Below are positions 32,477-40,724 of a DNA stretch of 48,890 nucleotides, piece by piece. The notes beneath the pieces were generated by a model that was given only the letters and a program-made list of their open reading frames with translations, was not told the origin of the DNA and made no database searches. Origin of the DNA: Bacteroidaceae bacterium (GTDB taxonomy: Bacteria > Bacteroidota > Bacteroidia > Bacteroidales > Bacteroidaceae); NCBI GenBank assembly GCA_017470525.1, contig JAFUYM010000063.1, positions 1-48,890 of the forward strand. Direction: 5' to 3'. Made by a program: the position numbers and the translations under genes. The stretch's first letter is position 1, and each line of letters begins with the position of its first letter.

Positions 32477-33202
32477 ATGAAAAAAGTGATTTTTATGGCG
32501 ATGGCACTTATCGCTGCCATCAGTGCAGACGCACAGGACATTCAGTTCCACTATGACTTTGGTCGCAACCTCTATCCCGATGAGGAAGCAGGTCGTCAGA
32601 AAGCGACCGTGACCGTTGAGCAGTTCAAGGCTGACAACTGGGGTTCTTGGTACTACTTTGTGGATATCGACCTGAGCCGCAAGTTCACAGAGGGTGCTTA
32701 CACCGAGATTTCCCGTGAGTTCAACCTGGGCAAGCAGTCACCTTTTGCTGCCCACATCGAGTATGATGGCGGTTTGAACCGTTTCGGAAGTTTCCAGCAG
32801 TCTGCCCTCATCGGTCCTGCTTGGAACGGACACTCTGCCGACTTCTCGAAGACTTACTCTGTGCAGTTGATGTACAAGCACTACTTCAAGAGTTACAACT
32901 ACACCCGTTCATACGCGAGTGTGCAGTTGACTGGTGTGTGGAGCACGACTTTTGCTCACAAGGCATGCACCTTCTCTGGCTTCATTGACCTTTGGAGAGG
33001 TGAACAGGCAAATGGTCATGGTCAACTCGTGCTCCTCACCGAGCCTCAGTTTTGGTACAACTTCAACAGCATCAAAGGTTTGGAGAACACCAACCTTAGC
33101 ATCGGTACGGAGGTGGAAATCAGCAATAATTTCATCTACAACACCTACAACGACAAGAGTTTCTTCATCAATCCGACACTGGCATTGAAGTGGACGTTCT
33201 GA
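32477..33202 (+). CDS. DUF5020 family outer-membrane protein, Tsx-like
   Basis: A 241-aa exported protein (MKKVIFMAMALIAAISADAQ signal) predicted to be a small beta-barrel. Alternating hydrophobic/polar strands rich in aromatic residues (WYYFVDIDLS, SYNYTRSYASVQLTGVWS, SFFINPTLALKWTF) end in a C-terminal Phe, as is usual for outer-membrane barrels. The family DUF5020 is related to the nucleoside-specific channel Tsx. Its position 92 bases downstream of two nucleobase permeases supports a role in passage of nucleosides or bases across the outer membrane; that role is inferred. Confidence 0.8.
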   Translation: MKKVIFMAMALIAAISADAQDIQFHYDFGRNLYPDEEAGRQKATVTVEQFKADNWGSWYYFVDIDLSRKFTEGAYTEISREFNLGKQSPFAAHIEYDGGLNRFGSFQQSALIGPAWNGHSADFSKTYSVQLMYKHYFKSYNYTRSYASVQLTGVWSTTFAHKACTFSGFIDLWRGEQANGHGQLVLLTEPQFWYNFNSIKGLENTNLSIGTEVEISNNFIYNTYNDKSFFINPTLALKWTF

Positions 33203-33293
33203 ACAACGAATTTATCGAATGAGACGAAACCGACGCGGGAAACGAACGAACATCGGTGGACATCAGAACAACGAATTTATCGAATGGAACGAA
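33202..33293. repeat. Two direct copies of the AACAACGAAT repeat
   Basis: A 27-base sequence starting AACAACGAATTTATCGAATG occurs at 33203-33229 and 33267-33293 with two differences, 64 bases apart. The second copy ends five bases before the folP start codon. Confidence 0.85.
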
Positions 33294-33297
33294 GAGG

Positions 33298-34143
33298 ATG
33301 AAAGGACTTCTATCATACACCATCAATGTCCGAGGCAGGTTGATTGACTTGTCGGAGCCACAAGTGATGGGCATTCTCAACGTCACACCCGACTCGTTCT
33401 ATGCAGCGAGTCGGGTGCAGACGGAAGAGGATATCCGTCAGCGTGTTCGCCAAATCATTGCCGAAGGCGGACAGATGATAGATGTGGGAGCCTACTCCAG
33501 CCGCCCCGGTGCCAACGACGTGTCGGCTGAAGAGGAGATAGAACGACTGAGACGAGGCATGAAGGTGGTGAGGGAAGAAGCCCCCGACATCCCTGTGAGC
33601 ATTGACACCTTTCGTTCCGAGGTAGCAAGAGCCGCCATTGAAGAAATGGGAGCAGACATCATCAACGATATTTCGGGTGGTGAACTGGACAAAGAGATGT
33701 TCCCAACGGTGGCAAAACTCGGCGTTCCTTACGTGCTGATGCACATGAAAGGTACTCCGCAAACGATGCAGCAAGCACCCCACTACGATGACCTGATGAA
33801 GGAGATCTTGCTCTACTTTGCCGAAAGAATCCAAAAACTGAGGGACTTAGGGCAGAAAGACATTATCCTCGACCCAGGTTACGGCTTTGCCAAGACCCTC
33901 GACCACAACTACGAACTCTTGCAACACCAAGAGATGCTGAAAGTCTTCGAGTTGCCCATTCTGGTAGGTGTTTCTCGCAAGAGCATGATATATAAACTCT
34001 TAGAATGCACTCCCCAAGAGGCTTTGAACGGCACTACCGTGCTGAACACCATCGCTTTACAGAAAGGGGCAAGCATCCTCCGAGTGCATGACGTGAAAGC
34101 CGCCGCCGAAGTGGTGAAACTCTGCAACAGAATGAAGAATTGA
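33298..34143 (+). CDS. folP: Dihydropteroate synthase
   Basis: A 281-aa enzyme joining 6-hydroxymethyl-dihydropterin pyrophosphate and 4-aminobenzoate in folate synthesis; target of sulfonamides. Signatures are VMGILNVTPDSFY near the N-terminus, DVGAYSSRPGA, SIDTFRSEVA, INDISGG, LMHMKGTP, DPGYGFAKT and GVSRKSM. The open frame extends 14 codons upstream to a GTG through a dispersed repeat, so the ATG at 33298 (preceded by AGAGG) is used. It precedes the diadenylate cyclase gene, a gene order conserved in Bacteroidetes. The stop TGA lies within the first unit of a heptamer array. Confidence 0.95.
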   Translation: MKGLLSYTINVRGRLIDLSEPQVMGILNVTPDSFYAASRVQTEEDIRQRVRQIIAEGGQMIDVGAYSSRPGANDVSAEEEIERLRRGMKVVREEAPDIPVSIDTFRSEVARAAIEEMGADIINDISGGELDKEMFPTVAKLGVPYVLMHMKGTPQTMQQAPHYDDLMKEILLYFAERIQKLRDLGQKDIILDPGYGFAKTLDHNYELLQHQEMLKVFELPILVGVSRKSMIYKLLECTPQEALNGTTVLNTIALQKGASILRVHDVKAAAEVVKLCNRMKN

Positions 34144-34164
34144 TAATTGATAACTCCTAACTCC
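34137..34164. repeat. Degenerate heptamer array spanning the folP stop
   Basis: Successive seven-base units GAATTGA, TAATTGA, TAACTCC, TAACTCC. The TGA of the first unit is the folP stop codon; the array ends nine bases before the GTG of cdaA. Confidence 0.85.
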
Positions 34165-34172
34165 CAATACCT

Positions 34173-34946
34173 GTGTTTGAATTTGGCATAAAAGATGCAA
34201 TAGACATCCTGCTGGTAGCACTGATGCAGTTTTATGTATGGCGACTGATGAAATCATCGGGGTCACTCAACATATTTTATGGCATACTGGTGTTTGTGGT
34301 CATGTGGATTGTGGTGTCACAAGTACTGGAAATGAAACTGCTGGGCAGCATTTTCGACAAGTTGGTCAGTGTGGGTGCGCTCGCCCTCATCATCTTGTTC
34401 CAGGAAGAAATCAGGCGTTTCTTCCTCACACTTGGTTCGCAGCGACAGATGAAATTCATTACCAAATACTTTGTCAAACGAAAAAGTGACGAAGAAGAAG
34501 AGCATGTGGATCAGCAACTGATGCGCATTGTGCTGGCATGCGACCACATGAGCAAGAACATGGTGGGTGCCCTTATTGTGATAGAACGAGACATGTCGCT
34601 CAACGACATCATCAAATCGGGTGAAACTATTGATGCCAACATCAGCACGGAACTGCTGAAGAATATCTTTTTCAAGAACTCGCCTCTCCACGACGGAGCG
34701 GTCATCATCAGCCACAACCGCATCATGGCAGCAGGTTGTATTCTGCCTGTCAGCCACAACCTCAACATTCCCAAGGAATTAGGGCTCCGACACCGTGCAG
34801 CCCTCGGCATCACCTCGCAGAGCGATGCCATCGCCGTGATTGTGAGCGAAGAGACGGGAGCCATCAGTGTGGCACAAGGTGGTGAGTTCCACCTCCGACT
34901 GGCGAGCAATGAATTGGAGAGTTATCTGATTAATGCATTAAAGTAA
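34173..34946 (+). CDS. cdaA: Diadenylate cyclase CdaA (c-di-AMP synthase)
   Basis: A 257-aa membrane-bound enzyme making the second messenger c-di-AMP from two ATP. Three hydrophobic segments occupy about residues 10-85, followed by FQEEIRRFFLTLG and the DisA_N catalytic domain with the DGA motif (D174-G175-A176) and the RHR motif (R206-H207-R208). c-di-AMP controls osmolyte transport and cell-wall balance in many bacteria. The start is GTG; the spacing after folP is filled by a heptamer array. A downstream hairpin may limit read-through into murF. Confidence 0.95.
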   Translation: MFEFGIKDAIDILLVALMQFYVWRLMKSSGSLNIFYGILVFVVMWIVVSQVLEMKLLGSIFDKLVSVGALALIILFQEEIRRFFLTLGSQRQMKFITKYFVKRKSDEEEEHVDQQLMRIVLACDHMSKNMVGALIVIERDMSLNDIIKSGETIDANISTELLKNIFFKNSPLHDGAVIISHNRIMAAGCILPVSHNLNIPKELGLRHRAALGITSQSDAIAVIVSEETGAISVAQGGEFHLRLASNELESYLINALK

Positions 34947-34949
34947 CCA

Positions 34950-34972
34950 GCCCACGCGCTGGGCGATTTTTT
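34950..34972 (+). terminator. Weak intrinsic terminator after cdaA
   Basis: GCCCA (34950-34954) pairs with TGGGC (34960-34964) and is followed by six T (34967-34972). The stem is short, so termination is probably partial and murF may still be cotranscribed. Confidence 0.5.
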
Positions 34973-34985
34973 AAGGGTCACTATT

Positions 34986-36320
34986 ATGGAAATGAAAAAC
35001 CTCTATGAGTTGTTCCTGCAACATCCTGTCATCACGACCGACAGCCGCGATGTGCCCGAAGGCTCTATTTTCTTTGCCCTGAAGGGTGAAACTTTTGATG
35101 GAAACGCATACGCCAAATCCGCCCTGGAAAAAGGGGCAGCATACGCCATCGTGGACGAAAAGGAGTATGCAGAAGAAAGTGAGCCACGCATTCTGTTAGT
35201 GGATGACGTGCTGACCACCCTGCAACAACTGGCTAAATATCACCGTGTTCACATCGGCACCACCATCATCGGCATCACAGGCACGAATGGCAAAACCACC
35301 ACGAAAGAACTTATTGCCACTGTGCTGAAAAAGAAATACAACGTACTCTATACACAAGGTAACTTCAACAACCACATCGGAGTGCCCAAGACCCTGTTGC
35401 AACTGACGAAGGAACACAACATCGCTGTCATCGAGATGGGAGCGAACCACCCTGGCGAAATCAAGACCCTCGTTAACATTGTCTTGCCCGACTATGGCAT
35501 CATCACCAATGTGGGCAAGGCACACCTACTGGGTTTTGGCTCTTTCGAAGGCGTGATTCGAACCAAAGGAGAACTCTACGATTTCCTCCGAGAGATTCAA
35601 GGCACGGCTTTCATCAACAACGACAATCCACATCTGTTGGACATCAGCCAACATCTCAAACTCATCAAATACGGACAAAAAGAGGCAGAAGGGCTGTTGG
35701 TGCAAGGCAGGTTGGTGGAGTGCAATCCGTTCCTGAAATTTGAATGGCAGACACTCGCAACTCCCGATTCTCAACTCTCAACTCTCAACACCCTGCCCTC
35801 AATCGTCCAAACCCAACTCATTGGCAGTTACAACCTCGACAATGCACTGGCTGCCGCATGCATCGGCACATACTTCCAAGTGCCTGCCAATGACATCTGC
35901 AAGGCATTGGAAGAATACACGCCTTCCAACAACCGCAGTCAGTTGACGGTGACGAAAGACAACAAACTGGTGGTCGATGCCTACAATGCCAACCCCACCA
36001 GCATGAAGGCTGCCCTCGACAACTTCCGACTCATCCCTGCCGACCACAAGATGTGCATTCTCGGACAGATGGGTGAACTGGGCGATGCAAGCAGTGAAGA
36101 GCATCAACGGGTCATTGACCAACTGAAAGAGAGCGATATGGAAACCGTTTGGCTTGTTGGTGAAGAGTTTGCCAAAACCCAACACCCCTCCAACTACCGA
36201 CTCTTTGCCAATGTGGATGCAGTGAAAGCAGCCCTTGTCGAAAGCAGACCTCAGGGATGCCTCATTCTCATCAAAGGCTCCAACAGCAACAAACTCGTAC
36301 AAACAATAGAACTACTCTAA
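34986..36320 (+). CDS. murF: UDP-MurNAc-tripeptide--D-Ala-D-Ala ligase
   Basis: A 444-aa Mur ligase that adds D-Ala-D-Ala to the peptidoglycan precursor in the cytoplasm. The N-terminal uridine-binding domain includes TTDSRDVPEGSIFFALKG. The ATP-binding domain has GITGTNGKTTTKEL with P-loop K103, then QGNFNNHIGVPKTLL and IEMGANHPGEI. The C-terminal domain contains DAYNANPTSMKAAL and MGELGD. Odd feature: three perfect copies of the heptamer TCTCAAC (35769-35789) lie in frame and encode the SQLSTLN segment near residue 262. The stop codon TAA begins another set of heptamers leading to the GH51 start. Confidence 0.95.
   Translation: MEMKNLYELFLQHPVITTDSRDVPEGSIFFALKGETFDGNAYAKSALEKGAAYAIVDEKEYAEESEPRILLVDDVLTTLQQLAKYHRVHIGTTIIGITGTNGKTTTKELIATVLKKKYNVLYTQGNFNNHIGVPKTLLQLTKEHNIAVIEMGANHPGEIKTLVNIVLPDYGIITNVGKAHLLGFGSFEGVIRTKGELYDFLREIQGTAFINNDNPHLLDISQHLKLIKYGQKEAEGLLVQGRLVECNPFLKFEWQTLATPDSQLSTLNTLPSIVQTQLIGSYNLDNALAAACIGTYFQVPANDICKALEEYTPSNNRSQLTVTKDNKLVVDAYNANPTSMKAALDNFRLIPADHKMCILGQMGELGDASSEEHQRVIDQLKESDMETVWLVGEEFAKTQHPSNYRLFANVDAVKAALVESRPQGCLILIKGSNSNKLVQTIELL
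35769..35789. repeat. Tandem heptamer TCTCAAC x3 inside murF
   Basis: Three perfect seven-base units, 21 bases in total, so the reading frame is kept. The same kind of array is otherwise intergenic in this window. Confidence 0.95.
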
Positions 36321-36345
36321 TTATTAACTGATAACCTATCACAAC
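36318..36345. repeat. Four drifting heptamers between murF stop and GH51 start
   Basis: TAATTAT, TAACTGA, TAACCTA, TCACAAC fill the gap exactly: the first three bases are the murF stop TAA and the next base after the array is the A of the GH51 ATG. Confidence 0.7.
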
Positions 36346-38817
36346 ATGAACATCAAATCCATTCTTACCACCACGTTGCTGACCTCCACCATGGCAGCAT
36401 CAGCACAGGTGAACATTACCATTGATGCCAACCAACGCGGTCCGAAGATTTCGCCCACCCACTACGGCATCTTCTTCGAGGACATCAACCACGCTGCCGA
36501 CGGTGGTCTGTATGCTGAACTCATTCAGAACCGCTCGTTTGAAAACGACCAGCAACGCCCTGCTAACTGGCAAGCCATCCACAACAAGCAGAGCAATGCC
36601 ACCATCGAACTGACAGCCGAAGACCCGATGAACAAGGCACAGAGAAAATCTCTGCGTGTCATCGTCAGCAAAGCCGATGCACAGAATCTGGCAGGTGTGA
36701 CCAACGAAGGCTTCTGGGGCATCAATGCCGTCAGTGGCCGTACATACACACTCACATTCTGGGCAAAGAGTGACAAGAAATACAAAGGAACCCTGAAGGC
36801 TCAATTGCGTTCCAACGATGCCATCAAGACCAGTTTGGGTTCAGTGGAGATTCCCGTGAAACTCACTCCTAAGTGGCAAAAATACACTGCCACCCTCACC
36901 GCTACAGGCAACGACCCCAAGGCTGCCTTCGACCTCCTCGCTTCCACTCCTGGTGTGTTCCAACTGGATGTGGTGAGTCTGATGCCACCCACCTTCAAGA
37001 ATCACGGCATGCGTTCTGACCTCGCCCAACTTCTTGCCGACATGAAGCCCGCATTCATGCGCTTCCCTGGCGGCTGCTTTGTCGAAGGACAGCGTTCACC
37101 AGAGAATGCTTTCCGTTGGGAACGCACCATCGGTCCCATCGAAGAACGTCCCGGTCACATGAATGCCAACTGGGGGTATTACACGACGGATGGTCTCGGA
37201 TTCCACGAGTATCTCCAACTGGCAGAAGACATCGGTGCCAAGCCCCTTTATGTGGTGAATGTCGGCATCTGGCATGGTGGCTACACACCGCTTGATTCGC
37301 TGAAAGACACATGGCTCAAGGAGTGCATGGATGCTCTTGAATACGCTAATGGTGACGTATCAACCAAGTACGGTGCCCTGCGCGCCAAGAACGGACATCC
37401 AGAACCTTTCAACATCGAATTTGTCGAGATTGGTAACGAAAACTACAACTTCTTCATGGACAGCAACCGTGACCAATCCATCGAATACCCCGAACGCTAC
37501 AAAATCTTTTACGATGCCATCAAAGCAAAGTACCCGAACATCAAGGCAATCGGCAATGTGGAATCATGGGGAACAGACAACCCATCATGGCGTAACAATT
37601 ATCCTGTTGACATCGTCGATGAACACTACTACCGCAACCCGAAATGGTTTGCCGACCGTTTCCACAAGTATGACACATACGCTCGCAACAGTTACAAGAT
37701 TTATACAGGCGAGTATGCCGTCACCTCACAGTTTGGCACCATTGGCAATCTCAATGCAGCCTTGGGTGAGGCAGTCTATATGATGGGTATGGAAAACAAC
37801 TCCGACGTGGTGGTGATGAACTCATACGCTCCGATTTTCGTCAACGAGAACAATGCAGCATGGAAACCCGACATGATTCGTTTCAACAGCGCGAAGGTGA
37901 TGTGTACTCCTTCTTACTATGTACAGAAACTCTTCCCCAACAACATCGGCACTCAGGTGGTGAAGACCTCATGGACAGCCAATCTGCCTGAAAAACCTGT
38001 AGAGAACGCGAAGGAAGAACCTGTCCACATCGGACTCGGTTCATGGGCAACAACTGCCACATATAAAGATGTGGAATACATCGTAGATGGCAAGAATGTG
38101 GAACTCACCGACCTCTCCAAATGGGAAAGCAAGAAGGGACAGTGGCGCGCCAGAGGAGGCGAAGTGACCCAAACCTCTTCGGAAGAAGCAGCCATGTTCA
38201 TTTGCCCCGACGGCTTCACCCACAAGAAATACACCATCAAGGCAAAAGCACAGAAGCGTCGTGGCAACGAAGGCTTCCTCCTGATTTTTGGTTATAAGAA
38301 CAACGACAACTACAACTGGTTCAACGTAGGCGGTTGGAGCAACTCACAGAACAACATCGAACAAGGCAACGGCGGCGGACGCATCCAGATTGCCAAAGAC
38401 ACACCTTTCAAGGTGGAGGACAATCGTTGGTACGACCTGCAGGTGGATGTGGATGGCGACAGCATCACCGCTTACATCGACGGCAAGGTGAATGCCACAG
38501 GTAAACTCCAGCACAGCCTGATGAAGGGTGTCTATGCTTCCACCACCATCGACGATGCCACCAAGACCCTTTACATCAAAGTGGTCAACACAGGCTATGG
38601 TCCCACTACAGGCACCATCGACCTGAAGAATGCCCAATGCGCTTCTGCCACTCTTGAACGCATGACCTCTGCCAGTGGCGACGACGAGAACACGATTGAC
38701 AGCCCGACTTACGTAATACCTCGTCCTGCCACCGTCAACGTACAAAACAACGGTAACCAACTCACGTTCGACGTGCCTTCTTATTCGCTCAATATCATTA
38801 AGGCACAACTGAAATAA
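36346..38817 (+). CDS. GH51 alpha-L-arabinofuranosidase
   Basis: An 823-aa secreted hydrolase releasing arabinofuranose from arabinan or arabinoxylan side chains. A signal peptide (to about residue 21) is followed by a GH51 N-terminus (ISPTHYGIFFEDINHAADGGLY), an inserted carbohydrate-binding-like domain at about 80-210, and the barrel MRFPGGCFVEG. The likely acid/base is E365 in EIGNENY and the nucleophile E456 in YTGEYAVTS. A LamG/3-keto-disaccharide-hydrolase-like domain (GFLLIFGYKNNDNYNWFNVG) is inserted at about 590-770 before the last strands. It follows murF by 25 bases but a role in wall metabolism is unlikely. A strong palindromic terminator follows. Confidence 0.95.
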   Translation: MNIKSILTTTLLTSTMAASAQVNITIDANQRGPKISPTHYGIFFEDINHAADGGLYAELIQNRSFENDQQRPANWQAIHNKQSNATIELTAEDPMNKAQRKSLRVIVSKADAQNLAGVTNEGFWGINAVSGRTYTLTFWAKSDKKYKGTLKAQLRSNDAIKTSLGSVEIPVKLTPKWQKYTATLTATGNDPKAAFDLLASTPGVFQLDVVSLMPPTFKNHGMRSDLAQLLADMKPAFMRFPGGCFVEGQRSPENAFRWERTIGPIEERPGHMNANWGYYTTDGLGFHEYLQLAEDIGAKPLYVVNVGIWHGGYTPLDSLKDTWLKECMDALEYANGDVSTKYGALRAKNGHPEPFNIEFVEIGNENYNFFMDSNRDQSIEYPERYKIFYDAIKAKYPNIKAIGNVESWGTDNPSWRNNYPVDIVDEHYYRNPKWFADRFHKYDTYARNSYKIYTGEYAVTSQFGTIGNLNAALGEAVYMMGMENNSDVVVMNSYAPIFVNENNAAWKPDMIRFNSAKVMCTPSYYVQKLFPNNIGTQVVKTSWTANLPEKPVENAKEEPVHIGLGSWATTATYKDVEYIVDGKNVELTDLSKWESKKGQWRARGGEVTQTSSEEAAMFICPDGFTHKKYTIKAKAQKRRGNEGFLLIFGYKNNDNYNWFNVGGWSNSQNNIEQGNGGGRIQIAKDTPFKVEDNRWYDLQVDVDGDSITAYIDGKVNATGKLQHSLMKGVYASTTIDDATKTLYIKVVNTGYGPTTGTIDLKNAQCASATLERMTSASGDDENTIDSPTYVIPRPATVNVQNNGNQLTFDVPSYSLNIIKAQLK

Positions 38818-38866
38818 TAATCACACACTCTCAGTGCATCGAATCGGGTGCAGTGAGTGCAATAGG

Positions 38867-38913
38867 AAAAGCAGAAGGGGAACGCCTCGCGAGGCGTTCC
38901 CCTTCTGCTTTTT
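38867..38913. terminator. Bidirectional intrinsic terminator, 23-bp perfect stem
   Basis: A perfect palindrome with arms 38867-38889 and 38890-38912, beginning with four A and ending with T5 on the plus strand. It stands between the convergent GH51 and VWA lipoprotein genes and should terminate both. A smaller palindrome GCAAGTTCAACTTGC follows at 38922-38936. Confidence 0.9.
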
Positions 38914-38954
38914 ATGCTTAGCAAGTTCAACTTGCCTGCTTTTATGCTGCGGGC

Positions 38955-40121
38955 TTATTTCGTGAATACAACTTTGTACTCTCTTTCTGCACGAACAGTT
39001 CCGTTAGGTGAGAGGATTGTAATCTTCACTGTGTGCTCCTGACCATCGAAAAGATTCTCCACGTTTGTTACACGGATGTAGTAAGAGTTCTGCAATGCAC
39101 CTGTGATTGGCAGGTCATCCAGAGATACACCCTTGAAATCAGATGGGGCGAAGATGGTAGTACCACCTGTATAGTCAGAAAGCAGCCATGGACGCTCATC
39201 ATAGAGGTCTTCCCAATAATATGAATAATAAGTGGAATCCTCACTGAAGACCGTGTGAACTGTTCCGTTTGTCGTTGGCCAGTTTGCAGGGTCTTTCACC
39301 CAGTTCACACTCCATTGCTCTTCACCATCCGGCTGATTAGGCTCATCTGTGAAATTCACATAAACACGGTTGGCACCTGTACGGAAACTGAATTTGTCGT
39401 TAGCAAAACGGAGTGCCATCACACCGCACTCGTCCCATACGCGACCGTAATTAGCGGCAGCAGTCTCAAGAGTCTCGTCCAAGAAGCCCACAGTGCGTTC
39501 TGTGCCCCAATAGGTGTAACCTTCCCTGTTCAGATAAGAACTCAAACTATCAGCGGTGTTGAAATCAAATGCGCCATTCACATAACCGCTCACGTCATAA
39601 CCAACGCAACCGAACCGAATGTCAAGAGTCTTTGCCAAATTAGCAGACCAATCAATAATGTCCTTCGCAATCGTGTCAGCCTCCTCGTCCATAGAGCCAG
39701 AATTGTCAACCAGGAATACGAGGTCAACAGCAGCCTGAGTGTTGTTGCTGGCATCATCGATTGTGTTGTGAACAGTGATACCCTTTTTCTGTCCGTCAAT
39801 AGACAACCATACATTCTGCTGTGACTGGCTTGTACCATAGAGACGGAGCCAACTCTTCAGTTCCGGGTCTTGAATACCTGTCAGGTCAAAGCGAATCACG
39901 GTCTGTCCGTTTTCGGTCTGAATGGTGTAGTTCAAGTTCGGAATGACAGTATTTGCACTGTCTGGGAGAGTTGGGTTAGCGCTGGCATTGCCATCTGCCG
40001 GAATCGATGGAACAAGAGAGCCACTGCCCGAATCGTCATCGTCGTCACCGCATGAGACTAACGCAAATGGCATGATTCCCATTGCAAGGAACAACATGCT
40101 GTAAAGAAAACCTTTTTTCAT
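38955..40121 (-). CDS. VWA-domain surface lipoprotein
   Basis: A 388-aa lipoprotein: the signal ends LVSC with the lipidated Cys at residue 24, followed at once by GDDDDD, an acidic stretch of the kind that directs Bacteroidetes lipoproteins to the cell surface. The von Willebrand A domain starts at about residue 130 (VDLVFLVDNSGSMDEEADT); its metal-binding DxSxS set (D139, S141, S143) is intact. The N-terminal 110 residues form another beta-rich segment. VWA domains bind protein ligands through the metal ion, so adhesion or assembly is likely. It is a single-gene unit with its own promoter. Confidence 0.85.
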   Translation of the reverse strand: MKKGFLYSMLFLAMGIMPFALVSCGDDDDDSGSGSLVPSIPADGNASANPTLPDSANTVIPNLNYTIQTENGQTVIRFDLTGIQDPELKSWLRLYGTSQSQQNVWLSIDGQKKGITVHNTIDDASNNTQAAVDLVFLVDNSGSMDEEADTIAKDIIDWSANLAKTLDIRFGCVGYDVSGYVNGAFDFNTADSLSSYLNREGYTYWGTERTVGFLDETLETAAANYGRVWDECGVMALRFANDKFSFRTGANRVYVNFTDEPNQPDGEEQWSVNWVKDPANWPTTNGTVHTVFSEDSTYYSYYWEDLYDERPWLLSDYTGGTTIFAPSDFKGVSLDDLPITGALQNSYYIRVTNVENLFDGQEHTVKITILSPNGTVRAEREYKVVFTK

Positions 40122-40167
40122 AAGACTAAAATTAAATGTTTAACAAAAAACTATAATTATAACGGCA

Positions 40168-40175
40168 CAAAGGTA
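40168..40175 (-). promoter_or_regulatory. VWA lipoprotein promoter
   Basis: CAAAGGTA reads TACCTTTG on the minus strand, with TTTG 21 bases upstream; the leader is about 40 bases. Confidence 0.7.
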
Positions 40176-40688
40176 CAACTATTTTTCAACAATACGCAAA
40201 ATTTAATAAAAATATTTGGATTTATTCTCAAAAAAGACAAAGTTTAAACCAAAAAATTCAAATATCGTCATTATAGAGCAGTATAAAAAAAGGAAAAATG
40301 GCAGAAAAAGCAAGTAAGAACAAAAACAGTTCTTCTCATTTTTGTCTTTGCAACAAGCACTAAAAGGATTGAAAAAGATTTCATGAATCCTCCATATCAA
40401 TTTCATCCTATGTCTGCACCCTGCGCTACTGATTTCACGCACCCAGCGCATAAAATGACGAGCACCCAGCGCCTATTATTTCACGCTGAGTGCCCACTTT
40501 TCCACAACCCTCTATCATTAAAATATTTACATCCTTTCCCGAAAAAATACAACAATATATGCTTTCCATCCATTTTTATGGAGTTCTTGGACAAGGAAGG
40601 ATAATTTTGTCCTATTAACTTTATATACACACAAACATAAAGACAGAAAAAAATAGAGAAAGATAGGTTCTTCCTCTGTTTTTTTTCG
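40176..40688. other. Long AT-rich divergent intergenic region
   Basis: About 600 bases between the divergent VWA and Lys-rich protein genes. It holds two promoters and, at 40438-40497, two copies of a GCACCCAGCGC motif, the second forming a hairpin with CGCTGAGTGC. The motif is related to the loop of the palindrome at 15542-15627. The rest is A/T-rich without a credible ORF, tRNA or known RNA. Confidence 0.6.
40438..40497. repeat. GCACCCAGCGC repeat pair with hairpin
   Basis: First copy: GCACCCAGCGCATAAAATGA at 40438; second: GCACCCAGCG (40463-40472) facing CGCTGAGTGC (40485-40494), which gives a ten-base stem with one mismatch and a 12-base loop. Confidence 0.7.
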
Positions 40689-40696
40689 TACCTTTG
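40689..40696 (+). promoter_or_regulatory. Promoter of the Lys/Glu repeat protein gene
   Basis: TACCTTTG, 28 bases before the ATG, matches TAnnTTTG. Confidence 0.65.
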
Positions 40697-40724
40697 CCGC
40701 CGAAAACAATCAATCAAGACGAAC

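Noticed and set aside
33256-33297. Upstream GTG start for folP
   Set aside because: The extension translates the dispersed AACAACGAAT repeat, which recurs elsewhere as non-coding DNA.
40176-40688. tRNA, riboswitch or small RNA gene in the 600-base gap
   Set aside because: No cloverleaf, no known aptamer core and no convincing promoter-terminator pair were seen.
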